Shown here one piece after another: positions 13,231-19,017 of a stretch of 22,252 nucleotides of DNA; the stretch's first letter is position 1, and each line of letters starts with the position of its first letter. The notes under the pieces are model-generated. The model had not been told where the DNA came from. It made no database searches and saw only the letters and a program-made list of their open reading frames with translations. This DNA is from JAPLXD01 sp043802865. Its GTDB lineage: Bacteria; Patescibacteriota; Minisyncoccia; Moranbacterales; UBA11712. The translations under genes and the position numbers were made by a program. Location of the stretch: the NCBI GenBank assembly GCA_043802865.1, contig JAZDKQ010000015.1, forward strand, positions 1 through 22,252, in the 5' to 3' direction.

Positions 13231-13749
13231 TTAAACTCCTTCCACGACTCCGATCGTATCACCTTGTCGGAGTGTCACTACTGCTTTTTTGAATCCCTTT
13301 TTCCATCCGATCGTCCGACCTTGAATTCTTTTTTTGGGGCTTATTCTGATCGTATTCACGCTGACAACTTGCACTCCATAGTATCCCTCAATCGCTTCTT
13401 TGATCTGAAATTTTCCGGCATATTTATCCACCTTGAAAACATATTTGTTCTGCGATGCAAGTATAGTCGCTTTTTCCGAAATCAGATTTTCCAGCAGTAT
13501 CTTGTGGGCTATGTTCTCTTCTTTTTTCGCCACTTTTCGTTTCGCAATTTCTTTTTTCGGTTTTTCGGCCTTCGCAATCTTCGCCTTTTTCACCGGCTTA
13601 TCTTCTTTCTTTTCAGCTTTAGCGGAAGCCGGCTTTTTTTCTTCTCCCTTTGCTTCAGTTTTCTTTTCAGCCTTAACTACTGGAGCTTTTTTTTCCGGTT
13701 CTTCTTTCTTTTCTTCCGTTTTTCCCAAAATTTTATCAAAAATACCCAT
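13231..13749 (-). CDS. rplW: 50S ribosomal protein L23 with long charged N-terminal extension
   Basis: L23 sits at the tunnel exit and docks trigger factor, SRP and SecY. From ATG 13747-13749 the protein has 172 residues; usual L23 is about 95. The globular domain begins near residue 82: AHKILLENLISEKATILASQNKYVFKVDKYAGKFQIKEAIEGYYGVQVVSVNTI, ending with the basic loop PKKRIQGRTIGWKKGFKKAVVTL. Residues 1-80 start MGIFDKILGK and continue as a Lys/Glu/Ala tail of low complexity. A TTG at 13756-13758 would add three residues; the ATG is preferred. The extension could form a flexible arm near the exit; its function is unknown. Confidence 0.95.
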   Translation of the reverse strand: MGIFDKILGKTEEKKEEPEKKAPVVKAEKKTEAKGEEKKPASAKAEKKEDKPVKKAKIAKAEKPKKEIAKRKVAKKEENIAHKILLENLISEKATILASQNKYVFKVDKYAGKFQIKEAIEGYYGVQVVSVNTIRISPKKRIQGRTIGWKKGFKKAVVTLRQGDTIGVVEGV

Positions 13750-13759
13750 ATATCTCAAA

Positions 13760-14443
13760 TTATTGCTTTATTTCCCCGCCTGCAACGCTTCGCGTAGCGA
13801 TACGGGCAGGTTTCTTGACTTCGTACTTTTTTTCCAGTATTTTCACTCCCTCTTCACTCAAAACCAAATTTTTGTTATTCAAAACATCAAAAACGTTCAG
13901 ACTCTTCGCATCAACGTTCAAAACTTTCGGCAAGTTGCGGCTGGCAAGCTTGGATCCTTTTTCTTTTTCGGAAAATCCAATCACTATACTGCCCTTTATT
14001 TTCAAATTCTTGATCGTTTCTTTCATCAACTTCGTTTTCGCTTCTTTTATTGCCAGATCTTCGATCAAAAACATTTCTTTGTCACGCACTTTGGAGCTCA
14101 AGGCGACAGCCAAAGCTTTTTGTCCCATTTTTTTCGGAACATCTTTTTTGAAATTACGATCTTTCGTCGGACCGAAAGTGACGCCTCCTTTTCTCCAAAT
14201 CGGACTTCGGACTGATCCAACTCGCGCTCTTCCCGTTCCCTTTTGCTTCCATGGCTTTATTCCCGATCCGGCTCTTTCCGCTCGATCTTTCGTGTGCGCC
14301 AAAACCTGCCTTCGATTCGCGTATTGGGAAACAAAAACCTGATGGAGCAATGCATCGTTTCTTTTCGCGCCAAAAACCTTTTCAGACAATTCAATATCTT
14401 TGACTTTCTCGCCTTTTAGATTGTATACGGGAAATTTGATCAT
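13760..14443 (-). CDS. rplD: 50S ribosomal protein L4 with hairpin-encoded C-terminal tail
   Basis: L4 lines the exit tunnel constriction and, in E. coli, represses its own operon. The 227-residue product has VYNLKGEKVKDIELSEKVFG, then the tunnel loop region QVLAHTKDRAERAGSGIKPWKQKGTGRARVGSVRSPIWRKGGVTFGPTKDRNF, and the C-terminal ILPFIFK-side helices up to LVLSEEGVKILEKKYEVKK, where L4 proteins normally stop. The last 16 residues, PARIATRSVAGGEIKQ, are encoded by a GC-rich hairpin sequence (13779-13810) and a few further codons. This looks like an element that replaced the original stop region. The ATG is 4 bp after the rplC stop. Confidence 0.94.
   Translation of the reverse strand: MIKFPVYNLKGEKVKDIELSEKVFGAKRNDALLHQVFVSQYANRRQVLAHTKDRAERAGSGIKPWKQKGTGRARVGSVRSPIWRKGGVTFGPTKDRNFKKDVPKKMGQKALAVALSSKVRDKEMFLIEDLAIKEAKTKLMKETIKNLKIKGSIVIGFSEKEKGSKLASRNLPKVLNVDAKSLNVFDVLNNKNLVLSEEGVKILEKKYEVKKPARIATRSVAGGEIKQ
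13779..13810. repeat. GC-rich hairpin element forming the 3' end of rplD
   Basis: CCTGC (13779-13783) pairs with GCAGG (13806-13810), and inside it CGCT...AGCG can pair again around TCGCGT. The composition is more GC-rich than the surroundings. It encodes PARIATRSVAG at the end of L4. It is not of the PE1 type. Confidence 0.6.
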
Positions 14444-14447
14444 ATCT

Positions 14448-15014
14448 TTATGCGCTGATCTCCACTATTTTTCCTTTCACTCCGGGAACCGCGCCCTTCA
14501 AAAACAAAATATTGCTTTCTTTGTCAATCTCAACGATCTTGAGATTCAGCATGCTTGAGCGCTTTCCGCCCATCCGTCCCGCCATTCTTTTTCCTTTGAT
14601 CACGTGCTCGGGAAAAGTCGATCCAATTGATCCGGGCGCGCGCAAATCGTGCTTGTGCCCGTGCGATTTCATCGATCCTTTGAATCCGTGCCTTTTCACA
14701 ACACCCTGAAATCCTTTTGCTTTCGTGATCCCGGAAACTTTGACTTTGTCTCCGATCTCAAACTGATTTATATCAAGCGCATCTCCAACTTTCAAATCTT
14801 TCAGATCGCTTTTGAATTCTTTTTTCTTTTTGAGCTTCTTGTTTTTCTTCTCGTGCGTGATCCCCGTCTGGATCGCAACGTACCCGTCTTTTTCCTCGGT
14901 TCTGATCTGCGTGATCACAGTCGGCAAACACTCAACCAGCGTCACATTCTGCGCGCCTTGCTTCTCATCATATATCGTGCTCATTCCGAGCTTTTTTCCG
15001 AGGATAAATTTCAT
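14448..15014 (-). CDS. rplC: 50S ribosomal protein L3
   Basis: L3 is an early assembly protein whose loop reaches the peptidyl-transferase centre. The 188-residue product starts MKFILGKKLGMSTIYDE and contains KGKGFQGVVKRHGFKG-like sequence (KAKGFQGVVKRHGFKGSMKSHGHKHDLRAPGSIGS) and KRMAGRMGGKRSSMLNLKIVEID, which are consensus. It is slightly shorter than the usual ~205-210. The ATG lies 12 nt after the U-tract of an apparent terminator/attenuator, so its expression may be controlled separately from rpsJ. Confidence 0.97.
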   Translation of the reverse strand: MKFILGKKLGMSTIYDEKQGAQNVTLVECLPTVITQIRTEEKDGYVAIQTGITHEKKNKKLKKKKEFKSDLKDLKVGDALDINQFEIGDKVKVSGITKAKGFQGVVKRHGFKGSMKSHGHKHDLRAPGSIGSTFPEHVIKGKRMAGRMGGKRSSMLNLKIVEIDKESNILFLKGAVPGVKGKIVEISA

Positions 15015-15026
15015 AGTCGTTTAAAT

Positions 15027-15108
15027 AAAAAAACTGGTCTCAAACCAGCCAAAACCCAAAAGGATTTTATTGCTAGTTTAGTATCCCGCTAAGCAGGACT
15101 TGAACTAG
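15027..15108 (-). promoter_or_regulatory. Three-hairpin leader ending in a terminator, upstream of rplC
   Basis: Reading the minus strand from just past the rpsJ stop: hairpin 1 has outer arms CTAGTT (15103-15108) and AACTAG (15073-15078) and inner stem TCCTGC-TTA-GCGGGA (15084-15098). Hairpin 2 is AAAATCC-TTTT-GGGTTTT (15051-15068). Hairpin 3 is CTGGT-TTGAG-ACCAG (15034-15048), followed by seven T (15027-15033). Hairpin 3 with its T-tract has the form of an intrinsic terminator. It sits inside the S10 gene cluster, so full termination would shut off all downstream ribosomal genes. An attenuator or protein-binding leader is the simplest reading. Confidence 0.6.
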
Positions 15109-15109
15109 A

Positions 15110-15463
15110 TCACATTTTTATCTCAATATCCACTCCCGCCGGCAAATCAAGATTCGTGAGGCTGTCAATCGTTTTCGGGGTCGGACTGAAAATGTCGATC
15201 AGTCTCTTGTGAATCCGCATCTCATATTGATCACGCGCATCTTTGTGGACAAAGGTCGATTTGTTCACGGTATACTTTTTGATCTGAGTCGGCAAAGGCA
15301 CCGGACCCGCGATTTGAGCACCGGTCCTTTCGGCCGTTTCCACGATCTGGCGCGCACTACGATCGATCACTTTGTGGTCGTAGGCTTTGATCTTAATCCG
15401 AATTCTCGGTTTCACTTCCTCTTCCGGCTGCGCTTCGGATTTTTCGGGTTTCTTGGTTGCCAT
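15110..15463 (-). CDS. rpsJ: 30S ribosomal protein S10 with N-terminal extension
   Basis: S10 is a small-subunit head protein and NusB partner in antitermination. The 117-residue product carries a 15-18 residue Lys/Glu extension (ATKKPEKSEAQPEEE) before the core PRIRIKIKAYDHKVIDRSARQIVETAERTGA. It continues with GPVPLPTQIKKYTVNKSTFVHKDARDQYEMRIHKRLIDI and ends PAGVDIEIKM, all consensus. ATG 15461-15463 was chosen as the first start of the frame. It follows tuf after a spacer with a repeat half-element and is separated from rplC by the hairpin leader. Confidence 0.97.
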   Translation of the reverse strand: MATKKPEKSEAQPEEEVKPRIRIKIKAYDHKVIDRSARQIVETAERTGAQIAGPVPLPTQIKKYTVNKSTFVHKDARDQYEMRIHKRLIDIFSPTPKTIDSLTNLDLPAGVDIEIKM

Positions 15464-15503
15464 TTTAAATTGCTTCTTTAATCTTCAATTTTCAAATCTT
15501 TCT

Positions 15504-15519
15504 CTCCTTAGACAAGGAG
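15504..15519 (-). other. Short hairpin in the tuf-rpsJ spacer
   Basis: On the minus strand CTCCTT-GTCT-AAGGAG forms a 6-bp stem. No T-tract follows, so it is unlikely to be a terminator. The AAGGAG arm resembles a Shine-Dalgarno but lies about 40 nt from the rpsJ ATG. Confidence 0.35.
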
Positions 15520-15541
15520 GGGTCGAGGAAAAAATACTCTG

Positions 15542-15575
15542 TACTCTACACTAGATACTAAATACTAGATACTAC
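15542..15575. repeat. AT-rich GTATTTA-type spacer repeat, copy 5 (single arm)
   Basis: On the minus strand the repeat starts with the tuf stop codon TAG (15572-15574) and runs TAGTATCTAGTATTTAGTAT, then CTAGTGTAGAGTA. It is a half-element without its inverted partner. The rest of the spacer up to rpsJ is unrelated AT-rich sequence with one small hairpin. Confidence 0.7.
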
Positions 15576-16765
15576 TTGATGATCTTCGTCGCCACTCCCG
15601 CGCCGACGGTCTTGCCGCCTTCGCGAATGGCAAATCGCATTCCTTCTTCCATCGCTACCGGCGCCATCAATTTCACTCCGAGATTGACAGTATCGCCCGG
15701 CATGACCATTTCCGTTCCTTCAGGAAGGGTCACGTCGCCCGTCACATCCGTGGTGCGGATATAGAACTGCGGCTTGTATCCCTTGAAGAACGGAGTATGA
15801 CGTCCGCCCTCTTCTTTTGTCAGAATATATATTTCGGCGTCAAATTCGGTGTGCGGTTTGATTGATCCGGGCTTGGCGAGAACCTGTCCTCTTTCCACAT
15901 CATCTTTTTTCGTTCCGCGAAGAAGGACTCCGGCGTTGTCTCCGGCTTGTCCCCTGTCGAGTGTCTTGTTGAACATTTCGATTCCCGTCACAATCGTTTT
16001 GACGGTCGGACGAATACCGACAATTTCCACTTCTTCGTTAACATTCACGATTCCTCTTTCGATTCTTCCCGTGACGACCGTTCCACGGCCTTCAATTGAA
16101 AAAATGTCTTCGATCGGCATCAGATACGGCTTGTTAATATCGCGAATGGGATCCGGAATTTTTTCGTCGAGCGCCTTGATGATGTCCAGAATAGGCTTGG
16201 CCGCTTCGTCGTCCTTGCTTTTCGATTCAAGCGCCTTCAAGGCCGAACCGCGAACAATGGTCGCATTGTCGCCGTCGAATTCATATTTCGTGAGAAGTTC
16301 GCGAATTTCCGCTTCAACCAAATCGATCAGTTCCGGGTCATCAACCATATCAACTTTGTTGAGGAACACGACAATGGCCGGCACGCCAACTTGGCGGGCG
16401 AGCAGAATGTGTTCGCGGGTCTGCGGCATCGGTCCGTCCGTCGCGGAAACGACCAAAATAGCTCCATCCATCTGAGCGGCGCCGGTGATCATGTTTTTGA
16501 TGTAATCGGCGTGTCCCGGGCAATCAACGTGGGCATAGTGCCGCTTTTCCGATTCGTATTCACAATGAGTCGTTGCAATGGTGATCCCGCGCTCTTTTTC
16601 TTCGGGAGCCTTATCGATTTCGTCGACGCTTTTTGGCTTGGCCTGTCCGAGAAAACTCAAGACATGCAAAATAGCCGCGGTAAGAGAAGTCTTGCCGTGG
16701 TCAACGTGTCCAATTGTACCGACGTTTACGTGCGGCTTGGATCGATCAAATGCTTCTGCTGCCAT
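15572..16765 (-). CDS. tuf: Elongation factor Tu
   Basis: EF-Tu delivers aminoacyl-tRNA to the ribosome as a GTPase. The 397-residue product has the G1 loop GHVDHGKT at 19-26, DCPGHADY (G3), NKVD (G4) and the switch RGITIATTHCEYE. Domains 2 and 3 are complete (GRGTVVTGRIERG, RHTPFFKGYKPQFYIRTTDVTG) and it ends VGAGVATKIIK. Length is standard. It has its own promoter and about 97 nt of leader, because the speD homologue and DUF3326-like gene separate it from fusA. Downstream it probably reads through into rpsJ. Confidence 0.98.
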   Translation of the reverse strand: MAAEAFDRSKPHVNVGTIGHVDHGKTSLTAAILHVLSFLGQAKPKSVDEIDKAPEEKERGITIATTHCEYESEKRHYAHVDCPGHADYIKNMITGAAQMDGAILVVSATDGPMPQTREHILLARQVGVPAIVVFLNKVDMVDDPELIDLVEAEIRELLTKYEFDGDNATIVRGSALKALESKSKDDEAAKPILDIIKALDEKIPDPIRDINKPYLMPIEDIFSIEGRGTVVTGRIERGIVNVNEEVEIVGIRPTVKTIVTGIEMFNKTLDRGQAGDNAGVLLRGTKKDDVERGQVLAKPGSIKPHTEFDAEIYILTKEEGGRHTPFFKGYKPQFYIRTTDVTGDVTLPEGTEMVMPGDTVNLGVKLMAPVAMEEGMRFAIREGGKTVGAGVATKIIK

Positions 16766-16804
16766 ATTTTTTTCAACTTTCCGAATCCGCCCAAATCACA
16801 ACCT

Positions 16805-16822
16805 CGAATTTGTGCAAATTCG
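16805..16822 (-). other. Hairpin in the tuf 5' leader
   Basis: CGAATTT-GCAC-AAATTCG forms a 7-bp stem about 40 nt upstream of the tuf ATG. It is followed by GAGGTTGTG rather than T residues, so it is not a terminator. It may affect leader stability. The remainder of the 186-bp gap between the DUF3326-like gene and tuf holds only the promoter. Confidence 0.4.
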
Positions 16823-16868
16823 TTTTGTTTAGGATTTATTAAGTTATACTTATTTGCTTGCTGAAAGT

Positions 16869-16897
16869 ATTGTATACTATCTTTTATTTTTTGGCAA
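16869..16897 (-). promoter_or_regulatory. Sigma-70-type promoter for tuf and probably the S10/spc genes
   Basis: On the minus strand TTGCCA (16892-16897) is followed after exactly 17 bp by TACAAT (16869-16874); each box matches consensus at five of six positions. Transcription would start near 16862. Confidence 0.7.
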
Positions 16898-16951
16898 GGG
16901 TTGATATAAATCAAGCCACATAAAGAAATTTATCACAAAACTTTTGGGGTG

Positions 16952-18262
16952 TCAAGAGTTTAAGACTGTTGTATGCCTAATCGGCCTACGGACCGATTCG
17001 ACTGATACGCCCGTTTTGAGAGCGTGCATAACACCAACGGCTTCAAGATAATTATCGACAATAAATAATTTTCCCCTTTCAAAAGGCAAGTCCTTCAAAT
17101 TATTCTTCATTTTGTTTTTATTTTCCCTGACTGCGATCACGGGGATTCCCTGCTCAATACAAGCGAGAGTCGGTAATCCTATGCATTTATCGGGAATAAT
17201 CATACAAGAAATATTTTCGGCGTTTATTCCCTTGTCGGGAGATGTTACTCTTGGTGCTTTATGTAACCCTTTTAAGATACAGTGCAGATAAGTAATAGAG
17301 GCTGTTTCGGGAGCCTTTCTTGGATCTACTATACCGAGTTCGAGATTATCTATTTCTCTCGAAATCATCATCGGTGAATGCGCGCACGGCATATCAAGTA
17401 TTTCCGCGAGGCTGTGCGTCAACATCGCCTCAACACCACCCCAGGGATTCACCATTTCTTCGTTTTTCAAAAAATATTTTTTGTAATAATCGGACGGTAC
17501 ACTTATAAATGTTGATAATCCGAAAGCACCATATTTATATTTATATTTTTCGATTATGTTGAATAGACTTTCCAAATGTAATATTTCGCCGGTTGCTCTT
17601 CCAGATTTCGAATAAGTCGATTTACTTTCTATGGTATCTTTTAGCGCCAGAACATCGCAATCGATTCCCAGTGTTATTCGGGCCGATGAGACAGCGTTGA
17701 TAATTTCTTCGTTGAAAAATTTGTCTGGATGTTTGTCCATCAGCATTAGAATCTTGTTCGATCTCACCCTCTCGAGGCCGATTTGTCCCATCAGTAGCCG
17801 AGTCAAGATACTGCCTTCGACATAGAGTGTGTTTTCCGTCATTTCGTTGATGTCCGAAGCATTGACTACATTGGGATGAGTTATTAATGTATCGCAAGCC
17901 GAAGCAATGAGCCTCGCGACCGCATTTCCGTCTCCGCAATGTCCCCCCAGTTCAGCGCCTATGCCCGTGGGTATAATCAAAACAGCTGTGAATTTTTCTG
18001 CATCTTCAAATTCCCGGCGACGAAAATCAAAAAATGCATTTTTGCCTTTTGATTTATGTTTTTTGTCGAATTTTTCAAAAACAATAAAATCAATTTCGCA
18101 ATTATATCCCCTTTTTTCTGATTTTGTCACTACAAATCGAACGGGTCTTCCAGTAGGAAATTTTAGGCTTATTTTTCGAAGATAATAATCCTTGAGTGCT
18201 TTCAGCCCATCGAGACTCAATTCCTTACGAGGAATAAACACTTCTTCCGTGATAATTCTCAT
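16952..18262 (-). CDS. DUF3326-like protein of unknown function
   Basis: The 436-residue protein resembles, from memory, the DUF3326 family found in cyanobacteria and some other bacteria. The shared features are AVLIIPTGIGAELGGHCGD (93-111), LITHPNVVNASD (126-137), TLYVEG (145-150), NPWGGVEAMLTH (272-283), PCAHSP (292-297) and DPRKAPET (313-320). The glycine-rich first motif and the conserved His, Asn and Asp residues suggest a ligand- or metal-binding enzyme, but no function is established that I know of. Residues 1-90 form an additional N-terminal region with no recognisable motif. No signal peptide or membrane helix is seen, so it is probably cytosolic. Its ATG overlaps the TGA of the upstream speD homologue by 4 nt (ATGA), so the two are translationally coupled and likely work together. 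Confidence 0.72.
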   Translation of the reverse strand: MRIITEEVFIPRKELSLDGLKALKDYYLRKISLKFPTGRPVRFVVTKSEKRGYNCEIDFIVFEKFDKKHKSKGKNAFFDFRRREFEDAEKFTAVLIIPTGIGAELGGHCGDGNAVARLIASACDTLITHPNVVNASDINEMTENTLYVEGSILTRLLMGQIGLERVRSNKILMLMDKHPDKFFNEEIINAVSSARITLGIDCDVLALKDTIESKSTYSKSGRATGEILHLESLFNIIEKYKYKYGAFGLSTFISVPSDYYKKYFLKNEEMVNPWGGVEAMLTHSLAEILDMPCAHSPMMISREIDNLELGIVDPRKAPETASITYLHCILKGLHKAPRVTSPDKGINAENISCMIIPDKCIGLPTLACIEQGIPVIAVRENKNKMKNNLKDLPFERGKLFIVDNYLEAVGVMHALKTGVSVESVRRPIRHTTVLNS

Positions 18263-18630
18263 ATTCTTTTTATAATTTTATAATTCACGGTTTTACCCTT
18301 GAAATATTTTTCACTGAATTTCTTGACCAAATTCGCATCAAAATCTTTACAGGAAAAAATATTCAGGTAAACTCTCTTCATAATATCGAGGGTATGAATC
18401 GTAATATTGCTCGTCATTATGAACTGCACTGCTGATGTGCCCTTGAGACGCGGCTCCGTTTGCCTTTCCTTTGCGGGCAAACCATAGTCATCCCACCAGA
18501 AGAGATCGCACCTTTGCATATCGATCAGATCACAGAGTTCGATAAAATATCTCTTGATAATTTTTCTAGTGAATTTTTTGGAATTGCAGTTATGAATATC
18601 GAGAATAATTTCTTTTCCATAATTTTTCAT
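18259..18630 (-). CDS. SpeD-like pyruvoyl-dependent decarboxylase (S-adenosylmethionine decarboxylase family)
   Basis: From ATG 18628-18630 the protein has 123 residues, the usual size of short bacterial/archaeal SpeD proenzymes. The start YGKEIILDIHNCN matches the first strand of the family. TSNITIHT (73-80) aligns with the autocleavage site ESHISIHT: S74 would become the pyruvoyl group, H79 and C94 (IFSCKDFD) are the two conserved processing/catalytic residues, with the standard spacings of +5 and +20. Differences are threonine instead of glutamate before the cleaved serine, and a longer, tryptophan-rich segment (LFWWDDYGLPAKERQTEPRLKG) before the cleavage strand. S-adenosylmethionine decarboxylation for polyamine synthesis is the classical role. 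SpeD relatives with arginine or ornithine decarboxylase activity are known, so the substrate is open. No speE (spermidine synthase) is nearby. Confidence 0.75.
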   Translation of the reverse strand: MKNYGKEIILDIHNCNSKKFTRKIIKRYFIELCDLIDMQRCDLFWWDDYGLPAKERQTEPRLKGTSAVQFIMTSNITIHTLDIMKRVYLNIFSCKDFDANLVKKFSEKYFKGKTVNYKIIKRI

Positions 18631-18657
18631 TTTATTTTTCTGATATTTACACTTTTT

Positions 18658-18663
18658 ATTATA
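18658..18663 (-). promoter_or_regulatory. Possible -10 box upstream of the speD homologue
   Basis: A perfect TATAAT on the minus strand lies 28 nt before the speD ATG and just downstream of the terminator-like hairpin. The matching -35 region is poor (TGGTTT with 16-bp spacing), so the promoter assignment is tentative. Confidence 0.45.
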
Positions 18664-18695
18664 GACGATTTTCAGTAAAAAACCAGTCTCTCGGC

Positions 18696-18721
18696 AAAAA
18701 AAGGGCCGCATATATGCGACC
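18696..18721 (-). terminator. Terminator-like hairpin built from a CATATATG palindrome
   Basis: On the minus strand GGTCGCA-TATA-TGCGGCC forms a 7-bp stem with one G-T pair and is followed by C and seven T (18696-18702). It lies 18 bp past the stop of the Phd-like gene and would end the rpsL-rpsG-fusA transcript. The palindrome belongs to the same family as the two copies in ruvX. Confidence 0.65.
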
Positions 18722-18739
18722 GCTACAAAATAATCAAAA

Positions 18740-19006
18740 TTATATATACTCGATATCCTCAAGCTCTTCGATTTCGTCGAGAGCGATTTCGTCGTCTGCG
18801 GTTTGCTTTTCGCGCCAGAGGGAAATGTCGGAGTTGATTTTCTCGATGAGCTCTTCTTCCGTCAAAGTCTGGACAGATTTTCGGTCAAGAACCGCGCTGC
18901 GATACTCGTCAAAATTCATGACGATATACTTCGGCTGGCCGTCTTCGACGATGATATAGCGGCCACCAGCGAGGTCCATTATTTTTTTGAGTTCTTTTGA
19001 AAACAT
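18740..19006 (-). CDS. Small Phd/YefM-like protein, orphan antitoxin-type DNA-binding fold
   Basis: The 88-residue product has the N-terminal pattern of Phd/YefM antitoxins: MFSKELKKIMDLAGGRYIIVEDGQPKYIVMNFDEYRS, with the turn DGQPKYIVMNFDEY corresponding to the common RGKPVAVLVSLEEY. The second half is a helical, increasingly acidic tail (EEELIEKINSDISLWREKQ, then DEIEELEDIEYI). Antitoxins of this type bind DNA through the N-terminus and a toxin through the C-terminus, but no toxin gene lies next to it. It starts 11 bp after fusA and is followed by a terminator-like hairpin, so it appears to be co-transcribed with the elongation-factor gene. It may have a structural or regulatory role unrelated to toxin-antitoxin function. 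Confidence 0.6.
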   Translation of the reverse strand: MFSKELKKIMDLAGGRYIIVEDGQPKYIVMNFDEYRSAVLDRKSVQTLTEEELIEKINSDISLWREKQTADDEIALDEIEELEDIEYI

Positions 19007-19017
19007 ATATTTGAAAA

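Noticed and set aside
15073..15108. Possible tRNA or tRNA remnant between rpsJ and rplC because of a TTCAAGTCC segment
   Set aside because: The flanking bases cannot form a 5-bp T-stem, and no anticodon arm or acceptor stem can be built; it is better explained as part of a hairpin leader.
302..15575. CRISPR array because of recurring short repeats
   Set aside because: Repeats are dispersed, degenerate and AT-rich, with no regular unique spacers and no cas genes.
16726..16914. 62-codon minus-strand open frame in front of tuf, as a leader peptide
   Set aside because: It starts inside the promoter region, overlaps tuf in another frame and has no ribosome-binding site.
16979..16998. AATCGG...CCGATT near-palindrome at the 3' end of the DUF3326-like gene
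   Set aside because: Only a 6-bp stem with an 8-nt loop, no T-tract, and no match to the PE1 core; may be chance.
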